Positions 1-6,458 of a stretch of DNA of 6,458 nt are shown here, piece after piece. Numbering within the stretch: the stretch's first letter is position 1; every line of letters begins with the position of its first letter. The translations under genes and the position numbers were made by a program. Origin of the DNA: Burkholderiales bacterium (GTDB taxonomy: Bacteria > Pseudomonadota > Gammaproteobacteria > Burkholderiales > Burkholderiaceae_C); assembly GCA_006227785.1 (NCBI GenBank), contig SBFU01000348.1, forward strand, positions 1-6,458, written 5' to 3'. The notes below the pieces were generated by a model. The model made no database searches. It had not been told where the DNA came from and worked only from the letters and a program-made list of their open reading frames with translations.

Positions 1-1
1 C

Positions 2-1378
2 CGCTCGCTGATTGTCCAGCTTGACCGACCGAGCTCGGAGCGGCAGAGCGGCAACATCCATGTGGTGTACCTGAAGAACGCCAACGCCGTGTCGCTGGCG
101 ACCACGTTGCGTGCGGCCCTGGCAGCCGATGCCAACCAGGGTTCGGGCGGCGGAGGTGGCGCTGCCGTGGCCGCAGGTTCAGTTCCCCGGGTTGCAGCGG
201 TGGCCGGAGGTGGTGCCGCTGCCGCAGCAGGTGGCGCCGACCGTTCCACGGCCCCGGTGGCGGCCAGCGGAGAACCTTCCACGGGTGGCCAGATCCAGGC
301 CGACCCGGCAACCAATTCGCTCATCATCACGGCGCCCGAACCTGTCTACAGGCAGTTGCGCGCCGTGATCGACCAGCTGGATTCGCGTCGCGCACAGGTC
401 TATGTCGAGAGCCTGATTGCCGAGGTGAACGCCGACAAGGCAGCGGAGTTCGGCATCCAGTGGCAAGGTCCGCTGGGTGGTCTGACCGACCGGGTGGTGG
501 GCATCATGGGCACCAACTTCGGCGCCGCCGCATCCAACATCCTGACCAACACCCTGCCGGTGGCGACCGGCGACTTCGGCAACATCACGCCACCCCCACC
601 GGGTCTGAACCTGGGCGTGGCCGAGCGCCGCAACGGGGTCTATGTGCTGGGCTTTCTGGCCCGCATGCTGCAGCAGAATGGCGACGGCAACATCCTGTCG
701 ACACCCAACCTGCTGACGCTGGACAACGAAGAGGCCAAGATCGTGATCGGTCAGAACGTGCCCTTCGTGACCGGTCAGTTCACCAACACCGGCAGCAACG
801 ACGGCTCGGTCAACCCGTTCCAGACCATCGAACGCAAGGACGTGGGCCTGACCCTGCGGGTGCGTCCGCAGATCAGCGAGAACGGCACCATCAAGATGAC
901 GATCTACCAGGAGGTCAGCAGCGTGCAGGCCTCTTCGGTCAATTCGGCGTCAGGCCTGATCACCAACAAGCGCACCATCGAATCGACGGTGCTGGTGGAC
1001 GACGGCGAGATCGTGGTGCTGGGGGGCCTGTTGCAGGACGAGTACTCGGGCAACACCGACAAAGTGCCCGGTCTGGGCGACATCCCGGTGCTGGGCAACC
1101 TGTTCAAGAGCGAAACGCGCAACCGTCGCAAGACCAACCTGATGGTCTTCCTGCGACCGGTCGTGCTGCGCGACAGCCGGGAAAGCCACACACTGTCGCT
1201 GGACCGGTACGAGATGATGCGGGCCATCCAGAAGGAAGCCCAGCCCGCGCCCAGCAGTGTCTTGCGCATCAACGAAGCGCCCGTCATTCCGCCGCGTGGG
1301 ACACCGGTGCAGGTGCCCGCACCAGCCACACCCCAGGCCATCGAGCCGGTGCGGACCGAAGAGTCGATGCTGCAGTGA
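2..1378 (+). CDS. gspD: Type II secretion system secretin GspD (5'-truncated by window edge)
   Basis: Outer-membrane secretin that forms the multimeric gate through which folded exoproteins leave the cell. The open frame runs back to base 2, so the GTG at 62 is not the start. The signal peptide, N0, N1 and most of N2 lie left of the window, and 458 residues are visible. Numbered within this fragment, residues 1-46 hold the N2/N3 junction (VVYLKNANA). A Gly/Ala-rich insert (about 47-96) interrupts N3, which resumes with ADPATNSLIITAP. The secretin core follows, with ILSTPNLLTLDNEEAKI, a VGLTLRVRPQI strand, and the diagnostic VPGLGDIPVLGNLF at 355-368 followed by TNLMVFLRPVV. The last 60 or so residues are Pro-rich and could be a pilotin-contacting or disordered tail (inference). 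gspE starts 10 nt after the stop. The T2SS assignment over a type IV pilus PilQ rests on the gspE-gspF neighbours and the motif wording. Confidence 0.96.
   Translation, partial: RSLIVQLDRPSSERQSGNIHVVYLKNANAVSLATTLRAALAADANQGSGGGGGAAVAAGSVPRVAAVAGGGAAAAAGGADRSTAPVAASGEPSTGGQIQADPATNSLIITAPEPVYRQLRAVIDQLDSRRAQVYVESLIAEVNADKAAEFGIQWQGPLGGLTDRVVGIMGTNFGAAASNILTNTLPVATGDFGNITPPPPGLNLGVAERRNGVYVLGFLARMLQQNGDGNILSTPNLLTLDNEEAKIVIGQNVPFVTGQFTNTGSNDGSVNPFQTIERKDVGLTLRVRPQISENGTIKMTIYQEVSSVQASSVNSASGLITNKRTIESTVLVDDGEIVVLGGLLQDEYSGNTDKVPGLGDIPVLGNLFKSETRNRRKTNLMVFLRPVVLRDSRESHTLSLDRYEMMRAIQKEAQPAPSSVLRINEAPVIPPRGTPVQVPAPATPQAIEPVRTEESMLQ
140..289 (+). other. Gly/Ala-rich low-complexity insert in the GspD N3 domain
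   Basis: About 50 codons, rich in Gly and Ala with some Ser, Pro and Val, interrupt the N3 domain between VVYLKNANAVSLATTLRAAL and IQADPATNSLIITAP. Glycine runs such as GSGGGGGAA and alternating GGG/AAAAA blocks make it low in complexity at both DNA and protein level. N3 loops of this kind are known in GspD proteins and are usually flexible, facing the periplasmic channel. The exact limits are approximate. Confidence 0.7.
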
Positions 1379-1381
1379 AGG
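1377..1381 (+). promoter_or_regulatory. Shine-Dalgarno of gspE, overlapping the gspD stop codon
   Basis: GAAGG overlaps the gspD TGA (1376-1378) and sits 7 nt before the GTG at 1389. It decides the gspE start: the open frame reaches back to 1257 inside gspD, but those extra 44 codons do not resemble GspE. Termination of gspD over this site suggests coupled translation. Confidence 0.75.
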
Positions 1382-1388
1382 TGCTGGC

Positions 1389-2831
1389 GTGAAGTACCCC
1401 CTGCCCTACGCCTTTGCCCGTGAGCATCTGTGGCTGCTGGAGGAGGACGCCGGATCCCTGACGCTCACCGGTTGCGAAACCCCGGCGGCCACCGGGCAGG
1501 CCCACCAGCGGCGGCTCTCGGCCCTGTCGGAGATTTTGCGCCGCCATGAGGTCCAGCACCTGCGCTGGGAACCGGCCGAGCCCCTGAGCCAGCGCATCAG
1601 TGCCGCCTACGCCGAAGGCGAGTCGAGCGCCGCCGCGGTGGTCAGCGAGGTGCAGAGTGACGCCGACCTGAGCCGCATGATGCAGGAGCTGCCCGCGATC
1701 GAGGACTTGCTGGAGACAGCCGACGATGCCCCCATCATCCGCATGCTCAACGCGCTGCTGACGCAGGCGGCACGCGATGGTGCGAGTGATATCCATATCG
1801 AGCCCTACGAGCGCCACTCGAGTGTGCGATTCCGGGTGGACGGGACGCTGCGCGAGGTGGTCCAGCCGAACCGGGCGCTGCACGCGGCCCTGATCTCCCG
1901 TCTGAAGATCATGGCCGAGCTCGACATCTCGGAAAAACGCCTGCCACAGGATGGCCGCATCAGCCTGCGCATCGGGACGCGGGCAGTGGATGTGCGCGTG
2001 TCGACGCTGCCCAGCGCCCACGGCGAGCGGGCGGTGCTGCGTCTGCTGGACAAGAGCGAGAGCAAGCTCAACCTGGAGGCGGTGGGCATGGAGGGCGATG
2101 TGCTGGCGCGCTTCGAGCGCCTGATCCGCCAGCCGCACGGCATCATTCTGGTGACGGGGCCGACCGGCTCGGGCAAGACGACCACCTTGTACGCCGCCCT
2201 TCAGCGGCTGGACGCCAGCACGCTGAACATCATGACGGTCGAAGACCCGATCGAGTATGAACTGCCGGGCATTGGCCAGACGCAGGTCAACGCGAAGATC
2301 GACCTGAGCTTTGCCAAGGCCCTGCGGGCCATCCTGCGCCAGGACCCGGACGTCATCATGATCGGCGAGATCCGCGATTTCGAAACCGCGCAGATCGCGA
2401 TCCAGGCCTCATTGACCGGTCACCTGGTGCTGGCCACGCTGCACACCAACGATGCCCCCAGTGCCGTGACCCGCCTGACCGACATGGGCGTGGAGCCCTT
2501 CCTGCTGTCATCCAGCCTGCTCGGCGTGCTGGCCCAGCGCCTGGTGCGCCGCCTGTGCCCGCACTGCCGGCGCCAGGATGAAAACGGGCAATGGCAACCG
2601 GTCGGCTGCAAGCACTGCAACCACAGCGGCTACAAGGGGCGCACCGGCATTTACGAGATGATGGTGGCCGACGAGCGCGTGCGCGAGCTGGTGCACAACC
2701 GGGCCGCCGAAAGCGAGCTGGCGGTGGCCGCGGCGGCGGGCGGCCTGCGCACCATGCGAGAGGATGGCCAGCGCCTGGTGGACGCGGGGGTGACCTCGCT
2801 GGCCGAGGTGATGAGCGTCACCCGGGACTGA
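1389..2831 (+). CDS. gspE: Type II secretion system ATPase GspE
   Basis: Cytoplasmic hexameric ATPase that powers pseudopilus assembly and docks on GspL and GspF. With the GTG start at 1389 it is 480 residues, near the usual 500. Residues 1-75 (LPYAFAREH) match the GspL-binding N1 domain. N2 spans about 115-240 (DGASDIHIEPY at 130-140). The C-terminal ATPase domain has Walker A GPTGSGKTT at 257-265 (Lys263), the Asp box around VEDPIEYE (Glu285), Walker B DPDVIMIGEIRD at 319-330 (Glu327), and the His box with His345 and His352. A tetracysteine zinc site follows: CPHC at 390-393 and CKHC at 407-410, then GYKGRTGIYEMM. All catalytic motifs are intact. The two cysteine pairs are only 13 residues apart, shorter than in the well-studied Vibrio and Xanthomonas enzymes. 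The gene lies between gspD and gspF in one operon. PilB is unlikely given the short N terminus and the neighbours. Confidence 0.97.
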   Translation: MKYPLPYAFAREHLWLLEEDAGSLTLTGCETPAATGQAHQRRLSALSEILRRHEVQHLRWEPAEPLSQRISAAYAEGESSAAAVVSEVQSDADLSRMMQELPAIEDLLETADDAPIIRMLNALLTQAARDGASDIHIEPYERHSSVRFRVDGTLREVVQPNRALHAALISRLKIMAELDISEKRLPQDGRISLRIGTRAVDVRVSTLPSAHGERAVLRLLDKSESKLNLEAVGMEGDVLARFERLIRQPHGIILVTGPTGSGKTTTLYAALQRLDASTLNIMTVEDPIEYELPGIGQTQVNAKIDLSFAKALRAILRQDPDVIMIGEIRDFETAQIAIQASLTGHLVLATLHTNDAPSAVTRLTDMGVEPFLLSSSLLGVLAQRLVRRLCPHCRRQDENGQWQPVGCKHCNHSGYKGRTGIYEMMVADERVRELVHNRAAESELAVAAAAGGLRTMREDGQRLVDAGVTSLAEVMSVTRD

Positions 2832-2834
2832 TCC

Positions 2835-4061
2835 ATGCCGGCCTACACGTTTGAAGCGCTGGATGCCAAGGGCGCCACGCAGAAGGGCCTGATCGATGCC
2901 GACACGGCGCGGGCGGCGCGCGGCATGCTGCGGGCGCGCGCGCTGGTGCCCTTGTCGGTCGAACCGGCGGTGGGTGGGGCCGGTGACACTGGCAAGGGGC
3001 TGAACGTCACGTTATGGGGTGGGCATGTCTTCAGCACCACCGGACTGGCGGTCTGGACGCGCCAGCTGGCCGGCCTGGTGGCCGCAGGCCTGCCGCTGGA
3101 GCGGGCGCTGTCGGCGCTGACCGAGGAGGCTGAGGAAGAACGCCAGCGCAACCTGCTGGCGTCGCTGCGCTCGGAGGTCAATGCCGGGGCGCCGTTTGCC
3201 CGGGCCCTGGCCCAGCACCGCCGCGAGTTCGACGAAGGCTACACCGCAGTGATTGCCGCAGGTGAGCAGAGCGGGCAACTGGGCACCGTGCTGGAGCGGC
3301 TGGCGGACGACCTGGAAGCGCGCCAGGAGCTCAAGAACAAGCTGGTGGCGGCCTCGCTCTACCCGGCGATCGTGACTGTGGTGGCGGTGGTGATCGTGGT
3401 GTTCCTGGTGTCCTATGTGGTGCCCCAGGTAGCCGGGGTGTTTGCCGGCAGCAAGCAGGCGTTGCCGGTGCTGACGGTGATGATGATGGCCCTGAGCGAT
3501 TTCGTGCGCAACCAGGGCTGGTGGCTGCTGGGGCTGCTGCTGGCCTGTGGGGTGGGGGTGGCGCTGGCGCGTCGCCAGCCGGCGTTGCGCGAACGCATGG
3601 ACGCCGGCTGGCTGCGGCTGCCGCTGGTGGGCCGGCTGTCCAGGGGCTATAACGCGGCCCGCTTTGCCGCGACGCTGTCGATGCTGACCGGCGCCGGGGT
3701 GCCGATTCTCAAGGCCCTGCAAACGGCGGCTGAAACCCTGTCGAACCGGGCCATGCGGGCCGATGCGCTCGATGCGCTGGTGCTGGTTCGGGAAGGCGCC
3801 CCGCTGGCTTCGGCCCTGGCCAGCAAGAAGCGCTTTCCGCCGCTGGTGTCGATGTTTGCCCGCCTGGGCGAGCAGACCGGACAGCTGCCGGCCATGCTGG
3901 GGCGCGCCGCCGGCCAGCTCAGCGCCGAGGTGCAGCGGCGGGCCATGCACATGGCCACGGTGCTGGAGCCCTTGCTGATCGTGGGCATGGGCCTGATCGT
4001 GATGCTGATCGTGCTGGCTGTGCTGATGCCGATCATCCAGCTCAACCAGCTGGTCACGTGA
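2835..4061 (+). CDS. gspF: Type II secretion system inner-membrane platform protein GspF
   Basis: Polytopic inner-membrane protein at the base of the T2SS. It is thought to couple GspE ATPase movement to pseudopilin insertion. The 408 residues match the usual family length of about 400. The N terminus MPAYTFEALDAKG is typical. Two homologous cytoplasmic T2SSF domains are visible: about 70-195, containing WTRQLAGLVAAGLPLERAL and GEQSGQL at 143-149, and about 270-395, containing NAARFAATLSMLTGAGVPI and GEQTGQL at 345-351. Three hydrophobic segments fit the family topology: about 177-200, 229-247 and 380-401. The ATG is 3 nt after the gspE stop with only a poor ribosome site (GGGAC), so translation probably depends on ribosomes finishing gspE. 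It appears to be the last gsp gene here, since no pseudopilin gene follows. Confidence 0.97.
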   Translation: MPAYTFEALDAKGATQKGLIDADTARAARGMLRARALVPLSVEPAVGGAGDTGKGLNVTLWGGHVFSTTGLAVWTRQLAGLVAAGLPLERALSALTEEAEEERQRNLLASLRSEVNAGAPFARALAQHRREFDEGYTAVIAAGEQSGQLGTVLERLADDLEARQELKNKLVAASLYPAIVTVVAVVIVVFLVSYVVPQVAGVFAGSKQALPVLTVMMMALSDFVRNQGWWLLGLLLACGVGVALARRQPALRERMDAGWLRLPLVGRLSRGYNAARFAATLSMLTGAGVPILKALQTAAETLSNRAMRADALDALVLVREGAPLASALASKKRFPPLVSMFARLGEQTGQLPAMLGRAAGQLSAEVQRRAMHMATVLEPLLIVGMGLIVMLIVLAVLMPIIQLNQLVT

Positions 4062-4069
4062 CCACCCCC

Positions 4070-4164
4070 GCGCCGTGCCTTTGGCACGTCACCCCCTCCA
4101 GGGGGCGACGCGAGCAGACCGGCAAAGCCGGATCCGCCGCGTCCTTGAAGGGCTGCTTCGCCCC
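4070..4164 (+). repeat. Stem-loop-rich intergenic element, candidate dispersed repeat and possible transcript end
   Basis: Most of the gap after gspF is a chain of perfect short inverted repeats. CGTGCC-TTT-GGCACG spans 4074-4088. CCCCC-TCCA-GGGGG spans 4092-4105. A nested structure has outer stem GACGCG (4107-4112) with CGCGTC (4138-4143) enclosing CCGGC-AAA-GCCGG (4119-4131). GGGC-TGCTTC-GCCC spans 4150-4163. The region has no coding content. From memory, similar GC-rich stem-loop elements recur between genes in Comamonadaceae and related Burkholderiales, but copies cannot be counted here. There is no U-tract, so it is not a canonical intrinsic terminator, though it could still stall polymerase or protect the 3' end of the gsp mRNA. 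The orientation is arbitrary. Confidence 0.5.
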
Positions 4165-4226
4165 AAAGATGTCAGATTTGCGCCGGATTGTTCGGGTACC
4201 GGCATCATGACCGGGTTTTCTTGTTC

Positions 4227-4231
4227 AGGAG
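4227..4231 (+). promoter_or_regulatory. Shine-Dalgarno of the 5'-nucleotidase gene
   Basis: A strong AGGAG lies 7 nt upstream of the ATG at 4239. It fixes the start there rather than at an in-frame TTG at 4188, whose extra 17 codons read through the intergenic region. A strong independent ribosome site fits the first gene of a new unit. No convincing -35/-10 pair was found in 4165-4226. Confidence 0.8.
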
Positions 4232-4238
4232 ACGAAAC

Positions 4239-5135
4239 ATGCCGGTGACGCTGGATGGTCGGTTGGTGGTGGCGATTTCTTCGCGGGCGCTGTTTGACTT
4301 CGAGGAAGAGAACCGGGTCTTCGAGACCGGGGACGACCGGGCCTACATGAAGCTGCAGCTGGACCGGCTGGACCAGCCGGCGCCGCCCGGTGTGGCGTTT
4401 TCGCTGGTGCACAAGCTGCTGGCCTTCAACGATGCGCAGGCCCAGCGGGTGGAGGTGGTGATCCTCTCGCGCAACGACCCCGTGTCGGGCATGCGCGTGT
4501 TCCGCTCGGCCCAGCACTACGGCCTGCCGATCCAGCGCGGCTCGTTCACGCGCGGTCAGCCGCCCTGGCGCTACCTGCGACCGCTGCGGGCCAACCTGTT
4601 CCTGTCGACCCACCTGGCCGATGTGCGCGCTGCGCTGGCGGCCGGGGTACCGGCCGCGCAGGTCTATCCGCACTCGGTTCGCGCCAGCGATGCCCACCCG
4701 CACGAGGTGCGCATTGCCTTTGACGGAGACGCGGTGCTGTTTTCAGACGAAGCCGAGCGGGTGTTCCAGAGCGAGGGGCTCAGCGCCTTCCAGCAGCACG
4801 AGGCGAGCAAGGCCGCCCTTCCCCTGGCCGAGGGACCGTTCAAGCCGCTGCTGGAAGCGCTGCACCGGCTGCAGGCCGAGGGCACCAGCAGCATGCGCGT
4901 GCGCACCGCCCTGGTGACGGCGCGCAGTGCGCCCGCCCACGAGCGGGCCATTCGCACGCTGATGAACTGGAACATCGAGGTGGACGAAGCGATGTTCCTG
5001 GGCGGCTTGCCCAAGGGCGAGTTCCTGCGCGAGTTCGAACCGGATTTCTTCTTCGACGACCAGACAGGTCACATCGAATCGGCGGCGCAGCATGTGCCGG
5101 CCGGCCATGTGGCCAGCGGTATTGCCAACGGTTGA
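4239..5135 (+). CDS. Cytosolic 5'-nucleotidase, cN-I-like HAD family (PF06189 type)
   Basis: Predicted soluble nucleoside monophosphatase that releases phosphate from a 5'-nucleotide. By analogy with animal cN-I, AMP or deoxynucleotides are plausible substrates, but the sequence does not decide this. The 298 residues are about the usual length for the bacterial family. No signal peptide or membrane segment is seen. The N-terminal part has LVVAISSRALFDFEEEN, followed by a VVILSRNDPVSGMRVF stretch. HAD-like motifs come in order: AFDGDAVLFSDE with Asp162 and Asp164 (nucleophile and acid/base pair), LVTARSAP with Thr227, GGLPKG with Lys259, and FFFDDQTGH with Asp273 and Asp274 (metal binding). 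The DGD form of motif I is characteristic of this family, not a defect. It follows the gap after gspF with its own strong ribosome site and lies 4 nt before the ABC transporter gene, so those two are probably co-transcribed. The family call is firm; the substrate is open. Confidence 0.9.
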   Translation: MPVTLDGRLVVAISSRALFDFEEENRVFETGDDRAYMKLQLDRLDQPAPPGVAFSLVHKLLAFNDAQAQRVEVVILSRNDPVSGMRVFRSAQHYGLPIQRGSFTRGQPPWRYLRPLRANLFLSTHLADVRAALAAGVPAAQVYPHSVRASDAHPHEVRIAFDGDAVLFSDEAERVFQSEGLSAFQQHEASKAALPLAEGPFKPLLEALHRLQAEGTSSMRVRTALVTARSAPAHERAIRTLMNWNIEVDEAMFLGGLPKGEFLREFEPDFFFDDQTGHIESAAQHVPAGHVASGIANG

Positions 5136-5139
5136 CGCC

Positions 5140-6458
5140 ATGAGCCTGATCGACAAATTCCGAAGCTTCCGCCATTTCGCCGGCAAGGTGGGCCGGCTGT
5201 CCCTGCCCTACTTTTCGTCCGAAGAGAAGTGGAAGGCACGCGCCCTGCTGGCTGCCATCGTGCTGCTCAACCTGGGCGCGGTCTACATGCTGGTGCTGAT
5301 CAATGAGTGGAACCGGGTGTTCTACGACGCATTGCAGAACCGCGATGCGCCGGTGTTCTGGCGTGAGCTGGGACGGTTCACCTACCTGGCCTTCGGCTTC
5401 ATCGTGATTGCGGTCTACCGGTTGTACCTGACCCAGCTGCTGGAGATGCGCTGGCGGGCCTGGATGACGGGCCAGTACATGGACCGCTGGCTGGCCGACA
5501 AGGCCTTCTACCAGCTGGAGCTCACGCGTTTTGCCAAGGACGCGGATGCGCCGCCGGACAACCCGGACCAGCGTCTGGCCGAGGACATGAACCTGTTCAC
5601 CAGCTACTCGGTGAGCCTGTCGATGGGCCTGCTCAACGCGGTGGTGACGCTGGTGAGCTTTGTCGGCATCCTGTGGACGTTGTCCGGCAGTTTTGCCTTC
5701 AGCTTCAACGGCAGCGACTATGTGATTCCGGGCTTCATGGTGTGGATGGCGGTGGTGTACTGCGTGGCCGGCAGCATCATCACCCACTACATCGGGCGTC
5801 CGCTGATCGGGCTGAATTTCCGCCAGCAGCGCTTCGAGGCCGACTACCGGCACCATCTGGTCCGGGTGCGCGAATACAGCGAGTCGATCGCGCTGGACCG
5901 GGGCGAGCCGGTGGAACGGCGCCACCTGGGCGGGCGTTTCGACCAGTTGCTGGGCAACTACCTGCAGTTGATCCGCGCGCAGAAGCGCCTGACCTGGTTC
6001 ACCGTGGGCTTCGGTCAGGCGGCGGTGGTGTTTCCGTTCATCGTGGCCGCACCGCGTTTCTTCAGCGGCGCGATCCAGCTGGGCGAGCTGATGCAGATTG
6101 CCTCGGCCTTCGGCCGGGTGCAGGACTCGCTGTCCTGGTTCGTGGACAACTACGACCGGCTGGCCAGCTGGCGCGCCACGACCGACCGCATCACCAGCTT
6201 CGAGGAAAGCTTCCAGGCGCTGCAGCAGCCGCGCACGGACAGCGCCACCCCGGGCGACAAGGACACGCTGTGGCTGGACGAGGTGGCGCTGGCCTTGCCG
6301 GGCGGCCAGCCGCTGATGCAGGCCGACGGGCTGGCCCTGAAGGCCGGTGATTCGGTGCTGATCCGGGGTCCTTCAGGCAGCGGCAAGTCGACGCTGTTCC
6401 GCGCCCTGGCCGGCATCTGGCCCTGGGCCCGCTCACGCTGGCGCAAGCCACCCGACTT
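5140..6458 (+). CDS. SbmA/BacA/YddA-type ABC transporter, fused permease-ATPase (3' end beyond window)
   Basis: Inner-membrane ABC protein with a permease domain fused to its ATPase. Relatives include E. coli YddA, rhizobial BclA and mycobacterial Rv1819c, several of which import peptides or hydrophilic compounds. The substrate here is unknown. The visible 439 codons include membrane segments near 35-54, 80-97, 158-180, 195-217 and 288-305. Family signatures are seen: WNRVFYDALQNRD (57-69), RWRAWMTGQYMDRWL (104-118), DNPDQRLAED (140-149), and the amphipathic stretch GELMQIASAFGRVQDSLSWF. Walker A GPSGSGKST is at 410-418 (Lys416), followed by LFRALAGIWPW. The Q-loop, ABC signature and Walker B would lie past the right edge; full-length relatives have roughly 570-600 residues. 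The start ATG at 5140 is 4 nt after the nucleotidase stop and has a weak ribosome site, suggesting coupling. After Trp429 the frame gives residues unlike the family, whereas the alternate frame fits; a frameshift is possible. Confidence 0.88.
   Translation, partial: MSLIDKFRSFRHFAGKVGRLSLPYFSSEEKWKARALLAAIVLLNLGAVYMLVLINEWNRVFYDALQNRDAPVFWRELGRFTYLAFGFIVIAVYRLYLTQLLEMRWRAWMTGQYMDRWLADKAFYQLELTRFAKDADAPPDNPDQRLAEDMNLFTSYSVSLSMGLLNAVVTLVSFVGILWTLSGSFAFSFNGSDYVIPGFMVWMAVVYCVAGSIITHYIGRPLIGLNFRQQRFEADYRHHLVRVREYSESIALDRGEPVERRHLGGRFDQLLGNYLQLIRAQKRLTWFTVGFGQAAVVFPFIVAAPRFFSGAIQLGELMQIASAFGRVQDSLSWFVDNYDRLASWRATTDRITSFEESFQALQQPRTDSATPGDKDTLWLDEVALALPGGQPLMQADGLALKAGDSVLIRGPSGSGKSTLFRALAGIWPWARSRWRKPPD

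Noticed and set aside
1257..1388. Upstream extension of gspE by 44 codons
   Set aside because: It lies inside gspD and encodes a Cys/Arg/Pro-rich stretch unlike GspE. The GTG at 1389 has a well-placed GAAGG.
460..1392. 310-codon plus-strand frame inside gspD
   Set aside because: It lies in another frame of the confident secretin gene and is rich in Arg, Gln and Gly with no family motif, so it is a shadow.
3012..3950. 312-codon open frame on the minus strand, opposite gspF
   Set aside because: It is fully antisense to a confident gspF. Its His/Gln/Arg-rich, low-complexity translation is typical of the shadow frame of GC-rich coding DNA.
4178..4208. Possible promoter (TTGCGC, then CATCAT after 19 nt) before the nucleotidase gene
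   Set aside because: Both hexamers match sigma-70 consensus poorly and the spacing is long. It is not strong enough to call, though an independent promoter in this gap is plausible.
4196..4220. Possible intrinsic terminator (CCGG repeats followed by GTTTTC)
   Set aside because: The repeats do not form a stable stem of useful length and the T-run is only four bases. It lies just before the ribosome site of the next gene.
4719..4754. Nucleotidase motif I reads DGDAV rather than the textbook HAD DxDxT/V
   Set aside because: FDGDAVLFSDE is the normal form in the cN-I-like family, so it is not a degenerate active site.
4840..5925. 361-codon open frame on the minus strand across the nucleotidase and transporter
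   Set aside because: It spans two real genes in antisense, has a His/Gln-rich composition and no recognisable domain. High GC suppresses stop codons in this frame.

Overview
This GC-rich (roughly two-thirds G+C by eye) window has tightly packed plus-strand genes. It looks like a chromosomal segment of a betaproteobacterium, most likely order Burkholderiales (Comamonadaceae or a relative). That placement is inferred from the protein character and from the stem-loop-rich intergenic sequence; no taxonomic marker is present.

Left part (2-4061): the end of a type II secretion system (T2SS) operon. The order is gspD (outer-membrane secretin, cut by the left edge), gspE (secretion ATPase) and gspF (inner-membrane platform protein). 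The junctions are very short (10 nt and 3 nt), so one mRNA with coupled translation is likely. Together they supply the outer-membrane gate, the cytoplasmic motor and the membrane anchor for the pseudopilus. The pseudopilin and assembly genes (gspG-N, gspC) are not in the window and presumably lie to the left or elsewhere.

Middle (4062-4238): a 177-nt gap with a cluster of stem-loops, including a nested one. It looks like a dispersed intergenic repeat and may also end or insulate the gsp transcript. A strong Shine-Dalgarno follows for the next gene.

Right part (4239-6458): a likely two-gene unit unrelated to secretion. It holds a cytosolic 5'-nucleotidase of the HAD-fold, cN-I-like family (298 aa) and, 4 nt later, a fused permease-ATPase ABC transporter of the SbmA/BacA/YddA/Rv1819c type that runs off the right edge.

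No tRNA, rRNA, CRISPR, insertion sequence, phage or toxin-antitoxin signature was seen. Most of the window is ordinary core-genome content. The points most worth checking are an apparent reading-frame break just after the transporter's Walker A region (about 6424-6434), the structured intergenic element, the compact zinc module in GspE and the nucleotidase-transporter pairing.
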